A stretch of DNA of 64,000 nucleotides. It comes from Blastococcus sp. TF02-09. GTDB taxonomy: Bacteria; Actinomycetota; Actinomycetes; Mycobacteriales; Geodermatophilaceae. Position numbers and translations under genes: made by a program. Where the stretch lies: NCBI RefSeq assembly GCF_003319105.1, contig NZ_QOHH01000003.1, positions 372,001-436,000 on the forward strand, given 5' to 3'. Shown here piece after piece: positions 9,179 to 17,214 of this stretch. Positions within the stretch are counted from its first letter, which is position 1. Every line of letters starts with the position of its first letter. The notes beneath the pieces were generated by a model. It ran no database searches. It was not told the DNA's origin and saw only the letters and a program-made list of their open reading frames with translations.

Positions 9179-10474
9179 GTGCCCCCCGCCGAGCCGGACG
9201 CGACGCGCACGGTGCCCCTGCCGCTGCGCGAGCAGGCCGCGGTCCGCGACCGGTGGCTGAGCCAGCGGCTGCTGGACCTGCTGCCGGTGCTCATGGACCG
9301 GACCGGCATCGACCTGTGGATCGTCGCCGGCCGCGAGGGCAACGAGGACCCGGTGCTGGGCACGCTGCTGCCGGGTGCCTGGCTGTCCGCGCGGCGGCGC
9401 ACCGTCCTGCTGCTGCACCGCAGCGACGACGGCGTCACGCCGGTGGCCGTCTCCCGCTACCCGGTGGGCCAGTTCCTGCCGGCGACGGCGGAGGACGGCG
9501 CGGGCCCGGCCGGCGACTGGGAGGTCGTGCGCCGCTTCGTCGAGCAGGCCCAGCCGGCGCGCATCGGCATCGACGTCTCGACCGACGTCGCCCTCGCCGA
9601 CGGGCTCTCGCACACCGAGCACTGCGCACTCGTCGTGGCGCTGGGCCCCTACGCCGACCGCCTGGTGCCGGCCGAGCAGCTGGCGGTCGGCTGGCTGGAG
9701 ACCCGCCTGCCCGAGGAGATCGCGGCGCTGCACGCGCTCAACCGGCTGACCCACGAGGTGATGGCGGAGGCCTTCACCACCGCGGTCGTCCCGGGCAGCA
9801 CGACGGCGATCGACCTCGCCTGGTGGCTGCGCCAGCGGCTGCACGACCTGGGGGTCGAACCGTGGTTCCAGCCGTCGGTGGCGCTGCAGCGGGCCGGCGT
9901 CCCGCTGGTGGAGCAGAACGGCGCGCTGCTGCCCGCGGTCCCCTACGACGCGGTGATCGAGTCCGGCGACCTGGTGCACTGCGACGTCGGGCTGACCAGC
10001 CTCGGCCTGCGCACGGACAGCCAGGGCAACGCCTACGTCCTGCGTCCCGGGGAGACGGCGGCCCCCGAGGGACTCGACCTGCTGGTGGCCGAGGGCCGGC
10101 ACATGCAGGACCTCACCACGGCGGAGCTGATCCCCGGCCGGACGGGGAACGAGGTGCTGGCGGCGGCGCGGGCGGCCGCCGCCCGGGCGGGTATCGACGC
10201 CGACGTCTACTCGCACCCCGTCGGCGTCCACGGGCACGGCGCCGGCCCGGCCATCGGGCGGTGGGACGAGCAGGACGGCGTGCCGGGCGCGGGTGACCAC
10301 CGCGTGCACGTGGACACCGTCTTCGCCCTCGAGCTCGCCGTCCGCCGGGCGGTGCCGGAGTGGGGCGGGCAGTGCGTGCGGCTGGGCCTCGAGCAGGGCA
10401 TCGCGCTGACCGCTGCGGGGGTCGAGTACCTCGACGTCCGCCGGGCCGGCCTGGTGCTGGTACCGGCCGGCTGA
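9179..10474 (+). CDS. M24 family metallopeptidase (Xaa-Pro aminopeptidase-like)
   Basis: A 431-residue protein with an N-terminal creatinase-like domain (about 1-180) and a C-terminal pita-bread domain. Candidate metal ligands are in order: the two aspartates in HCDVG and LRTDSQG, the histidine in HPVGVHGHG, and glutamates in ALELAV and GLEQGI, matching the D-D-H-E-E layout of aminopeptidase P and methionine aminopeptidase relatives. The N-terminal LDLLPVLMDRTGIDLWIVAGREGNEDPV is typical of a subgroup annotated as Xaa-Pro aminopeptidase. Start GTG 9179 is 12 bases after the cyclase stop, so the genes are probably co-transcribed though unrelated in role. Substrate is not predictable. Confidence 0.85.
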   Translation: MPPAEPDATRTVPLPLREQAAVRDRWLSQRLLDLLPVLMDRTGIDLWIVAGREGNEDPVLGTLLPGAWLSARRRTVLLLHRSDDGVTPVAVSRYPVGQFLPATAEDGAGPAGDWEVVRRFVEQAQPARIGIDVSTDVALADGLSHTEHCALVVALGPYADRLVPAEQLAVGWLETRLPEEIAALHALNRLTHEVMAEAFTTAVVPGSTTAIDLAWWLRQRLHDLGVEPWFQPSVALQRAGVPLVEQNGALLPAVPYDAVIESGDLVHCDVGLTSLGLRTDSQGNAYVLRPGETAAPEGLDLLVAEGRHMQDLTTAELIPGRTGNEVLAAARAAAARAGIDADVYSHPVGVHGHGAGPAIGRWDEQDGVPGAGDHRVHVDTVFALELAVRRAVPEWGGQCVRLGLEQGIALTAAGVEYLDVRRAGLVLVPAG

Positions 10475-10493
10475 GCGTCGGCCGGCCGGGCCG

Positions 10494-10940
10494 CTACTTC
10501 TTCTTCTGCTTCTTCTTCTCGCGGGCCTCGGCGGTCTTCCTGTTGCTGGCCTTCTGGATCGCGTCGACCAGTTCCTTCTTCTTCATCTTCGAGCGACCCG
10601 AGACACCTAGCTTCTTCGCCAGCGACAGCAGGTGGTCCTTGGTGGCGTTGGCGTCCACCCCGCCCTTGGTCTCCCGGTTCGTGCCGCGTCCACCCTTCGC
10701 CTGCTCGTCGGACGGGCCCTTGCGGCCGCCCTCCTTGCGCTCCCAGTGGTCGCCGACCTTCTCGAAGGAGTGCTTCACCGCCGCCCAGGCCACCTGGTGG
10801 GCGCGCCGCTCGTCGCCGTACTCGCCGGCGGCCGAGTCGTACGCCTTGGCGAACGTGCGCTGGGCCTTCTTCGGCGACCGCTGCAGCGTGCTGGGCAGCT
10901 CCGACTGCTTGGCGTCGCCCTTCGTGGTGGTCTTCGGCAT
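10494..10940 (-). CDS. ChaB-like protein with C-terminal SAP/Rho-N-like helix pair
   Basis: A 148-residue, strongly basic protein. Residues 10-70 match the ChaB fold (LPSTLQRSPKKAQRTFAKAYDSA, then HQVAWAAVKHSFEKVGDHW). After a charged linker, residues 100-135 (TKDHLLSLAKKLGVSGRSKMKKKELVDAI) resemble a SAP or Rho N-terminal helix-extended-helix, often nucleic-acid binding, and the tail is a run of lysines. This suggests a DNA- or RNA-associated protein; ChaB was named from cation transport regulation in E. coli but its biochemical role is unclear. It lies downstream of the hydrolase block on the same strand, 74 bases from the hydrolase stop. Confidence 0.8.
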   Translation of the reverse strand: MPKTTTKGDAKQSELPSTLQRSPKKAQRTFAKAYDSAAGEYGDERRAHQVAWAAVKHSFEKVGDHWERKEGGRKGPSDEQAKGGRGTNRETKGGVDANATKDHLLSLAKKLGVSGRSKMKKKELVDAIQKASNRKTAEAREKKKQKKK

Positions 10941-11013
10941 GACCTCTCCTTGTCGGTGTGCTGGTCAGCGCCCTACCCGCGGCGCACCGCGTGATCACCT
11001 CGGCGTCCCCCGA

Positions 11014-11901
11014 TCAGGCGGAGAGGAACGGGGCCAGCGCGTCGACGAGCTCCTGCGGGGCCTCCTCGGCCATGTGGTGGCGGCTGTCCACGGGCCCGCC
11101 GCCACGCAAGTCGGTCGTCCAGTCCGCCCAGATCCGGCGCGGGTCACCGTGCAGCTGCTCGAGGTCGTCCCGCGCCGACCAGAGCACCAGGGTGGGGCAG
11201 CCGACGCGCCGCCCGGCCGCCCGGTCGGCCTCCTCGGCGGTCCGGTCGACGCCGAGGCCGGCCCGGTAGTCCTCGATCATGGCGTGCACGGTCGCCGGGT
11301 CCCGGATCGCGGCGAGGTGGTCGGCGTGGTTCTCCTCCCCCATCGCCTCCGCCTTCCCCGGCGCCAGCGAGCCGTACCAGCCCTCGGGGTCGGCGGAGAT
11401 GGCGCGCTCGGGCTTCTCCGGCTGGGCGAAGAAGAACCAGTGCCACCAGGCGGTGGCGAACCGCGCGTCGGCGCGCTCGAGGTGCTCCACGATCGGGATG
11501 CAGTCGAACACGGCCAGGTGGGTGACGGCGTCCGGGTGGTCCAGCGCCGTCCGCAGCGCCACGTAGCTGCCACGGTCGTGCCCGACGACGGCGAACCGGT
11601 CGTGCCCCAGCGAGCGCATCAGCGCGACGACGTCCCCGGCCATGGCCCGCTTGGAGTACGGCGCGTGGTCCGGCGTGGTCGCGGGCTTCGACGAGCCTCC
11701 GTAACCCCGCAGGTCGGGGCAGACGACGGTGTGCCCGGCCGCGACGAGCAGCGGGGCGACGCGGTGCCAGGTCGTGTGCGTGCGCGGGTGCCCGTGCAGC
11801 AGCACGACCGGCGGCCCCGCGCCACCGGTCCGGACCCGCAGGACGACGCCGTGGCCGACGTCGACCCGCGACTCCTGGAACCCCTCGAAGAACCGGCTCA
11901 G
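11014..11901 (-). CDS. Alpha/beta hydrolase, haloacetate dehalogenase-like, with apparent CTG start
   Basis: An alpha/beta-hydrolase with oxyanion motif HGHPRTH, nucleophile elbow GHDRGSY, the WHWFFFAQPEKPE segment seen in fluoroacetate dehalogenase relatives, acid in LWSARDDL and the histidine in DSRHHMAEEAP. The Asp nucleophile fits dehalogenases or epoxide hydrolases rather than esterases. The first ordinary start (GTG 11803-11805) would remove the conserved first strand; homology-like sequence (FFEGFQESRVDVGHG) continues upstream to a CTG at 11899-11901, with no ATG, GTG or TTG in frame between. That CTG overlaps the preceding stop as CTGA, the same geometry as ATGA coupling. I therefore place the start there, giving about 295 residues. 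Confidence 0.75.
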   Translation of the reverse strand: MSRFFEGFQESRVDVGHGVVLRVRTGGAGPPVVLLHGHPRTHTTWHRVAPLLVAAGHTVVCPDLRGYGGSSKPATTPDHAPYSKRAMAGDVVALMRSLGHDRFAVVGHDRGSYVALRTALDHPDAVTHLAVFDCIPIVEHLERADARFATAWWHWFFFAQPEKPERAISADPEGWYGSLAPGKAEAMGEENHADHLAAIRDPATVHAMIEDYRAGLGVDRTAEEADRAAGRRVGCPTLVLWSARDDLEQLHGDPRRIWADWTTDLRGGGPVDSRHHMAEEAPQELVDALAPFLSA

Positions 11902-12128
11902 GGCAGGTCGGCGGTGTCCGAGGACTGCCGGTGCCCGCCCTGGGCGTCGTCGGGGTCGGGGTGGATGGTCCGCTCCTCCGACTCGGCGAGGATGACCTCG
12001 GCGGCGACCTCCTCCATGCCGCTGCCCTTCATGCCCTTCTCCTCGGGCAGGAGCTCGGCCCGGCTCGCGACGTTGCGCTCGGTGACGTTCTCCAGGGCCT
12101 CGCGGCTCGGCTCCTTGTGCGTGGTCAT
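11898..12128 (-). CDS. Small hydrophilic protein, 76 aa, unknown function
   Basis: A short, Glu-rich, probably disordered protein without hydrophobic segments (MTTHKEPSREALENV at the N-terminus, then alternating charged helices). It has no recognisable domain. Its stop overlaps the presumed CTG start of the hydrolase, and its start is one base from the stop of the DUF2795 gene, so it sits in a tight minus-strand cluster. ATG 12128 is well placed. Composition suggests a stress-related hydrophilin-like protein, but this is only an inference. Confidence 0.55.
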   Translation of the reverse strand: MTTHKEPSREALENVTERNVASRAELLPEEKGMKGSGMEEVAAEVILAESEERTIHPDPDDAQGGHRQSSDTADLP

Positions 12129-12129
12129 G

Positions 12130-12387
12130 TCAGAACCTCTCCTGCTCGGTGCCGATGCCCAGGGCGCGGGCCACGTCCTGGACGTTCTCGAACTGCTGCC
12201 CGGCAGGGAGCCGCCGCAGGTCGGCGAGCACCCGGTCGGGCGCGGTGCCCTCCTGCGCCTTCGCGACGAGCTGGTCGCGATCGGCCGGCCACACCTCCTT
12301 GCCCAGGGCCTCGGCGAGCGCCGCGCGGCGCTCGATGTCGCCCTCGTCGGTGCCGGGCGGGGTGGCGGGCTGGTGCGGGTCGGTCAC
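12130..12387 (-). CDS. DUF2795 domain protein, 85 aa
   Basis: The C-terminal half has the DUF2795 pattern: LAEALGKEVWPADRDQLVAKAQ followed by VLADLRRLPAGQQFENVQDVARALG. In this family a helical wing of this type is repeated or single; the function is unknown. The N-terminal 20 residues are polar and likely flexible. It sits between the Vms1-like gene (28 bases upstream) and the 76-residue gene (1 base downstream), in a probable operon. GGAGG-like sequence precedes ATG 12387. Confidence 0.8.
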   Translation of the reverse strand: MTDPHQPATPPGTDEGDIERRAALAEALGKEVWPADRDQLVAKAQEGTAPDRVLADLRRLPAGQQFENVQDVARALGIGTEQERF

Positions 12388-12415
12388 GGGTTCTCCTCCT
12401 GGGGGTGGTGCGGGG

Positions 12416-13543
12416 TCACTGACCCGACGACGTCGAGTCGTCGGTGTACCTGAGGACGGCGGCCACGGGCACCTGGTCGGGCATCGCCGCCTGCGGGACG
12501 ACGACGACCCCCGAGGAGCCGGCGACGGCCGCCTGGACGAACGCCCGGTCCGCGGGTACCGCGGTGCCGTCGGTGCCGAGGGCCTCCATGTCCTGCTGCT
12601 TCACGCCCAGCTCGAGCGGCGAGCCGCCGACCAGGAGCGTCTCGTCGTCGGGGTCGTCGGCGAGCACCAGCGTCTCGACCTGCCCCTTGCGCAGGGCCTC
12701 GACGACGCGGTCGCGGCCGGTCACCGACAGGCCGTGTGCGGCCGCGGCCTGCACCTTCTCCACGGTCTCGGCGATCTCGCGCGCCTCGTGCTCGGCGACG
12801 AGCTCGGCCTCGCGGGTGTCGACGGGCTCACGACTGGCCCCCGCCGCCCGCCCGCCCTCGTCCATCGAGACGATCAGGTGCGACCACGACCCGGCGCGGT
12901 CGGTGAGGATCTGCCGGGCGCGCACGTCACCGGCGACGAGGACGAACCGCACCGAGTGGCGGCGGACCATCGCGTCGATCTGCTTCGCGACGCCGTCGAC
13001 GTTGTGGATCCAGAGGTTCTCGGTGTTGTGCTGGTAGCGGTGGTGGGCCCAGCCGCCGCCCTGGAACTTGCGGATGTGCAGGGTGTCCCCCTCGACCGAG
13101 GCCTGCTCGTCGTCCCGCTCGGGCAGGTTGGCGAAGGTGATGTCGGCGCCGACGCGGTCGATGAGCACCACGACGTGCGGCACGCGGCCGGCCAGCTGGC
13201 GCAGCACGGGCAGCACGTCGGGCTGCGGCGCCCAGTCGGCGATCTCGCGGGCGGGTGCGTCCACCAGCGGCTGGTCGAGCACCACCGAGCCCGTGGAGTC
13301 GACGATCAGCGCCCGGCCACGCAGGGTGCCGACCTCGCCGCCCTCGTTGCCCTCGAGCAGCCGGCCGCGCACGGCGTCGACGACCGGCTCCGGGGCGCCT
13401 TTCCCGCTCAGCTCCTCGGCGATCGCGCGGACCCGGAGGTCCAGCTCGGTGTCGGCGTTCTCGGTGGTGTGGGTGACATCGGCGCAGACCGTGGCGAGGG
13501 GGCCGGCGGCCGCGAACACCGGCTCCAGGAAGGACACGTTCAT
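12416..13543 (-). CDS. Vms1/Ankzf1-like (baeRF family) peptidyl-tRNA hydrolase, Rv2629-type
   Basis: A 375-residue protein resembling M. tuberculosis Rv2629 and the bacterial eRF1-like group. The middle domain carries HIRKFQGGGWAHHRYQHNTEN; GGGW is at 162-165 with Gln171 in the position where eRF1/Vms1 proteins place the residue attacking the tRNA-peptide ester. The later part (VRFVLVAGDVRARQIL and then LVLADDP) is the usual Rossmann-like and L7Ae-like region of release-factor relatives. Family knowledge suggests rescue of stalled ribosomes or tRNA ester cleavage; direct activity for the bacterial proteins is less certain. First gene of the minus-strand stress block. Confidence 0.8.
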   Translation of the reverse strand: MNVSFLEPVFAAAGPLATVCADVTHTTENADTELDLRVRAIAEELSGKGAPEPVVDAVRGRLLEGNEGGEVGTLRGRALIVDSTGSVVLDQPLVDAPAREIADWAPQPDVLPVLRQLAGRVPHVVVLIDRVGADITFANLPERDDEQASVEGDTLHIRKFQGGGWAHHRYQHNTENLWIHNVDGVAKQIDAMVRRHSVRFVLVAGDVRARQILTDRAGSWSHLIVSMDEGGRAAGASREPVDTREAELVAEHEAREIAETVEKVQAAAAHGLSVTGRDRVVEALRKGQVETLVLADDPDDETLLVGGSPLELGVKQQDMEALGTDGTAVPADRAFVQAAVAGSSGVVVVPQAAMPDQVPVAAVLRYTDDSTSSGQ

Positions 13544-13711
13544 GGCGGGGCGACAACTCCTCGATCGGCGGAGGACGCGGCGGCCGGGTCTGAGCAGCGA
13601 CGACGTCGTGGTCGCCGCCTACCCACCGGCCGCTGCCTCACACCCGGTGTCGGATCCGCCGGGCGGGGGTAGGCGCCGGGCAGAAACGACCACCCGCCGA
13701 GAGGACGTGAC

Positions 13712-14044
13712 GTGCCCGAGCGCGATCTGCCGCTGAAGGACTACGACCACCTGCCCGTGGGCTCGTTGACCTCCCGCATCCGCACGCTGGACGCCGAGGA
13801 CCTGACGACGCTCCTGGACTACGAGCGGGCGCACGGCAACCGCTTCCAGGTCGTCACCGTGATGGAGAGCCGGCTGGCCGGCCTCCGGAGCGGGGCCCAG
13901 CCGTCGGGCGGGGACCCGGCGGCCACGGGCGCGGACGCTCCACCGGCTCCCGCGGGCGGTTCCAAGGCGTCCGAGGCGACCTCCGGTCCCCCGGTGAACC
14001 CGCCGTCGCAGGGCGACCCGACCAACCCGTCCCAGCCGCGCTAG
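13712..14044 (+). CDS. Conserved small protein, DUF8129-like
   Basis: The first 60 residues form a conserved helical core (DLPLKDYDHLPVGSLTSRI, RTLDAEDLTTLLDYERAHGNR, VVTVMESRLAGL) seen in many actinobacterial proteins of unknown role. The last 50 residues are a Pro/Ala/Gly/Ser-rich tail of low complexity. GTG 13712 follows a GAGAGGA ribosome site. It diverges from the Vms1-like gene across 168 bases and is followed after 26 bases by a DUF1801 gene. Confidence 0.65.
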   Translation: MPERDLPLKDYDHLPVGSLTSRIRTLDAEDLTTLLDYERAHGNRFQVVTVMESRLAGLRSGAQPSGGDPAATGADAPPAPAGGSKASEATSGPPVNPPSQGDPTNPSQPR

Positions 14045-14070
14045 CCCTGCTGACCTGCCCCCTGGCGACC

Positions 14071-14409
14071 GTGGACGACGCCGCGCGCGCCTACGTCGAC
14101 GCCCTCGACCCCGACGGCCGGGCGCTGTTCGACCGGCTGCACGCCGTGATCCTGGCCGAGCACCCCGGGGCGACGGTCCGCTCCGCGTACAAGATGCCCA
14201 CCTACGACGTCGGCGGACGGAGCCTGCACGTCGGGGTGTGGAAGCACGGGCTCTCGCTGTACGGCTGGAGTGCGGAACGCAGCGGCGGGTTCTGCGACCG
14301 CTACCCGCAGCTGTGCGGGGCCAGGGGAACGCTGAAGATCCCGCACGCCGACGCCGCGCGGATCCCCGACGAGCACCTGCGCGACCTGGTCCGCGCCGTC
14401 CTCGGCTGA
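14071..14409 (+). CDS. DUF1801 (YdhG/frataxin-like fold) protein
   Basis: A 112-residue protein with the YdhG signature: a first helix VDALDPDGRALFDRLHAVILAEHPGA, then YKMPTYDVGGRSLHVGVWKHGLSLYGW and a final KIPHADAARIPDEHLRDLVRAVL. Members include an iron-chaperone-like B. subtilis protein, but most are uncharacterised. Start GTG 14071 is inferred from the family length; no strong ribosome site is visible. Confidence 0.8.
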   Translation: MDDAARAYVDALDPDGRALFDRLHAVILAEHPGATVRSAYKMPTYDVGGRSLHVGVWKHGLSLYGWSAERSGGFCDRYPQLCGARGTLKIPHADAARIPDEHLRDLVRAVLG

Positions 14410-14468
14410 GGCCGCTCGGCGGGCGGGAAGGTCTGGTCCACCCGCGGGACGGCGTGCAGGCTGACGAG

Positions 14469-14867
14469 GTGAGCGAGCCGCGCCTGCACGCCTACCTCAG
14501 CTACCAGGACGCCCCGGCCGCGCTGGACTGGCTCGGCGCCCTCGGGTTCACCGTGTCCGCCCGCCAGGACGGGCCGGACGGATCGGTGGTCCACAGCGAG
14601 GTCCGGCTGGGCGATGTCGTGCTCATGGTGGCCAGCGCGGACGCCGACTACGACGTCCCGGGCCTGCACGGTCGGTCCACCGGCAACGGTCTGTACCTGC
14701 GCGTGGACGACGTCGACGACATGTTCGACCGGGCGGTCTCCGCCGGCGCGCAGGTGGTCATCGACCCCGAGTCGACGGAGTGGGGCACCCGCCGGGCGCG
14801 GGTCCTCGACCCCGAGGGGCACGAGTGGAGCTTCGGCAGCTATGCCCCCGGGCAGGCCTGGCAGTGA
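14469..14867 (+). CDS. VOC (glyoxalase/bleomycin resistance) superfamily protein
   Basis: A 132-residue protein with paired beta-alpha-beta-beta-beta modules: YLSYQDAPAALDWLGALGFTV, then VLMVAS, and the second module LYLRVDDVDDMFDRAVSAGAQVV, with RVLDPEGHEWSFGSY at the end giving the usual Glu/His metal-site positions. Its substrate is unknown; close forms are often called glyoxalase family. The start is GTG 14469 (MSEPRLHAYLSY) after GACGAG; longer in-frame sequence overlaps the DUF1801 gene in another frame and is rejected. Confidence 0.85.
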   Translation: MSEPRLHAYLSYQDAPAALDWLGALGFTVSARQDGPDGSVVHSEVRLGDVVLMVASADADYDVPGLHGRSTGNGLYLRVDDVDDMFDRAVSAGAQVVIDPESTEWGTRRARVLDPEGHEWSFGSYAPGQAWQ

Positions 14868-15039
14868 GGCACCGCGCGTCCACCTGGCGGACCGCGCGGC
14901 CTGGCGGACCTGGCTGGCGGCGCACGGAGCGACCAGCCGAGGGATCTGGCTGTGCGGCGTCAGGAGGCCGGACACCCGCGCCACCCGGACAGCGACGACG
15001 GCCTCCGAGGCCGCCGCGGGCCGGCGTGCCAACCAGTGA
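14842..15039 (+). pseudogene. Truncated YdeI/OmdA-like protein remnant
   Basis: ATG 14842 lies inside the end of the VOC gene and opens a frame whose first 40 residues (PRVHLADRAAWRTWLAAHGATSRGIWL) strongly resemble the N-terminus of YdeI/OmpD-associated proteins (usual length about 190). After about base 14955 the similarity stops and the remaining 28 codons are Arg/Thr/Ala-rich noise before a stop. I see no continuation in other frames, so this looks like a 3' deletion rather than a frameshift. Confidence 0.6.
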
Positions 15040-15087
15040 CGACAGCCCCAGAGCGCCCGCCCGCGGGAGCAGTGACGACGGCCCGGG

Positions 15088-15624
15088 TCACGGTCGATCG
15101 AGGACGCGCCGTGCGTCGGCGAGCACCGCCTCGCTGAGCACGGGGGCCCAGCTGCTGGTCAGCCGTCGGAAGTAGTCGCCGTGCCGGTCGAGGAACTCGG
15201 CGGACTGCTCGGCGATGTCGAGCTCGTTGACGATGCTCAGGTCGGTGAAGGCCCGGAGCTGGTCCTGGTCGAGGACCTCGCTGTCGCTGGTGAACCGGTT
15301 CCAGACCCGCCCGGTGTCGGCGAGGGCGTCCCAGGTACGGTCCCGGTCGCAGGCGCCGTAGCGGTAGACGAGCTGCTCGGCGTCGTCGCCGATGATCCCG
15401 GCGAGCAGCGGCCGTTCCTCGAGACCCAGCAAGGTGACGTCGAAGCCGTCGGTGCCGTAGACGGCGTGCGCACGGGCGGCGAGCTGGACGGCCTCAGGCG
15501 CCCCCAGCTGCGCGAGACGCTGCTGCACCCGGGACAGGTGGTCGGACAGCGTGCCGCCGGGATGCTGGATGTCTCCGGCTCCCCGCTCGAGCAGCAGCCG
15601 TGCGATCGCCGTGTCCGTCGCCAT
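15088..15624 (-). CDS. DUF6817 domain protein
   Basis: Starting at ATG 15624 gives 178 residues beginning MATDTAIARLLLERGAGDIQHPGGTLSDHL, the typical opening of this family, followed by the LAARAHAVYGTDGFDV and LVYRYGACDRDRTWDAL helical segments. The HPGGTL...H, AHAVYG and YGACDRD elements recall an HD-like metal fold, but ligands cannot be assigned with confidence. Sequence upstream of 15624 in frame is Arg/Ser-rich and noncoding in character. It is monocistronic, convergent with the YdeI remnant. Confidence 0.75.
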   Translation of the reverse strand: MATDTAIARLLLERGAGDIQHPGGTLSDHLSRVQQRLAQLGAPEAVQLAARAHAVYGTDGFDVTLLGLEERPLLAGIIGDDAEQLVYRYGACDRDRTWDALADTGRVWNRFTSDSEVLDQDQLRAFTDLSIVNELDIAEQSAEFLDRHGDYFRRLTSSWAPVLSEAVLADARRVLDRP

Positions 15625-15685
15625 GGCAGGGAACGCTAGGACACGCTGGTCCGGGGCTGCGCGGCGCACGTGCCGACGACCTGCG

Positions 15686-15994
15686 CTACGCGGGCTGCTT
15701 CTCCGCGACGACGTCGAGCTGCTCGATCGTGGGCTCCGAGAACAGCACCCCCGTGTTCTCCCCGAGCGCCTTGGCGACCTCACCCGAGAGGTGCGCCTGG
15801 CGCCCGTCGTCGTCGGGGAAGGCGTCGAAGATCCCGAAGGACGAGGGTCCGAACTGGACGCCGAACCACCGGACGGTCTTGGGCTCCCCTTCGACGATCG
15901 ACAGGCCCTGGTCCAGGAAGGCGCGGACGTCGTCCTCCTTGCCGGGCAGTGCCTCGAGGCGTACCAGAAGGGCTTTGCTCACCTGCGTTGCCAT
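15686..15994 (-). CDS. Antibiotic biosynthesis monooxygenase (ABM) domain protein
   Basis: A 102-residue ferredoxin-like alpha/beta protein: SKALLVRLEALPGKEDDVRAFLDQGLSIV then VRWFGVQFGPSSFGIFDAFPDDDGRQAHLSGEVAKAL. This is the single-domain quinol monooxygenase (YgiN-like) pattern; such proteins dimerise and oxidise or shelter small hydrophobic molecules. No cofactor residues are diagnostic. ATG 15994 is preceded by GAGGGAG. Confidence 0.85.
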   Translation of the reverse strand: MATQVSKALLVRLEALPGKEDDVRAFLDQGLSIVEGEPKTVRWFGVQFGPSSFGIFDAFPDDDGRQAHLSGEVAKALGENTGVLFSEPTIEQLDVVAEKQPA

Positions 15995-16088
15995 CGGAGC
16001 TCCCTCTCATCGGGTGGGCCGGTCCCGACGACACTGCCGCGCTGATCGCCACGGTGTCCATCCGGAGAACTGCCGATGTCGGCGGGGA

Positions 16089-16937
16089 TCAGAGCATCTC
16101 GAGCGGCACCTTGCGGGACGGCGGTGGGAACGTCCGGTCGAGCTCGTCGAGCTCCTCCGGGCTGAAGGCGATCTCCATCGCGGCGCGGTTCTCCGCCACC
16201 CGCTCCGGGGTGGGGGCCTTCACGACGGCGAAGATCTCGGGGACCCGCAGCACCCAGGCGAGGGCCAGCTGGGCCGGCGTCACCCCCTTCGCGCCGGCCA
16301 TGTCGCGGACCGCGGGGTGCCTGAGCAACCGGCCGTGGTCGACCGGCGAGTACGCCATGAGCGGCATGCCGGCCTCGCGGCACCGCGGGAGGAGGTCGAA
16401 CTCGGGTCCGCGGCGGGCGAGGTTGTAGAGCACCTGGTCGGTCTGCACGCGCGTTCCGGCGGGCACCGAGGCCAGCTCGTCGACGTCCGGGGCGTCGAGG
16501 TTGCTCACCCCCCAGCCGCCGATCAGGCCCGCCTGCACCAGCTCCTCGAACCCCGCCACCGTCTCGGCCAGCGGCACGCGTCCGCGCCAGTGCAGCAGGT
16601 ACAGGTCGAGGTGGTCGGTGCCCAGCCGCTGGAGGCTGGCCCGGCAGGCCTCCACCGTCCCGCGGCGGGTGGCGTGGCTGGGCAGCACCTTGCTGACGAG
16701 GTAGACCCCGTCCCGCCGACCGGCAATGGCCTCGCCGACGAGCTCCTCGGCGGCGCCGTTGCCGTACATCTCGGCGGTGTCGATCAGCGTCAGGCCGCTG
16801 TCGATGCCCGTGCGCAGGGCGGCCAGCTCGGTGGCGCGCCGGGCGGGCTGCTCACCCAGGTACCAGGTGCCCAGGCCCAGTGCCGGGACGGTGGCCCCGC
16901 CGGGGAGGGACACGGTGCGGATCGTGGGTGCGGTCAT
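16089..16937 (-). CDS. Aldo/keto reductase
   Basis: A 282-residue (beta/alpha)8 oxidoreductase using NADPH. The catalytic tetrad is visible: Asp and Tyr in DTAEMYGNG, Lys in LVSKV, and His in LYLLHWRG. Family signatures GVSNLDAPDVDEL, LYNLARRGPEFDLL, AYSPVDHGRLL and VIKAP-like VVKAPTPERVAEN are present. The start at ATG 16937 (MTAPTIRTV) matches the family; the frame extends upstream but with foreign composition. Substrate unknown. Confidence 0.92.
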   Translation of the reverse strand: MTAPTIRTVSLPGGATVPALGLGTWYLGEQPARRATELAALRTGIDSGLTLIDTAEMYGNGAAEELVGEAIAGRRDGVYLVSKVLPSHATRRGTVEACRASLQRLGTDHLDLYLLHWRGRVPLAETVAGFEELVQAGLIGGWGVSNLDAPDVDELASVPAGTRVQTDQVLYNLARRGPEFDLLPRCREAGMPLMAYSPVDHGRLLRHPAVRDMAGAKGVTPAQLALAWVLRVPEIFAVVKAPTPERVAENRAAMEIAFSPEELDELDRTFPPPSRKVPLEML

Positions 16938-17214
16938 GGCGGAGGTCCTCGGGGTGCGGGTCGTGGAACGCACGAGGGTCTCACCGGCCCCTCGACGGTT
17001 CTCCTGACGATGGGCCGCGCGATGATGCGGCAGCCGGGCGGACCGCCGGGGCTGGGCGGACACGGCTGTTGTTCCCCGGCTCTCAGGGCGTAATCGGGTT
17101 TGCTCGGTCCAGGCCGGTGGCGGTGTCCGGACCCCTCGACGCTGCGTGTCGTACGGCGGCGGCGATGTCCCGCACCGCTGGACGGAGCGAGCCGGTAGCG
17201 CCCGAGACCACTGA

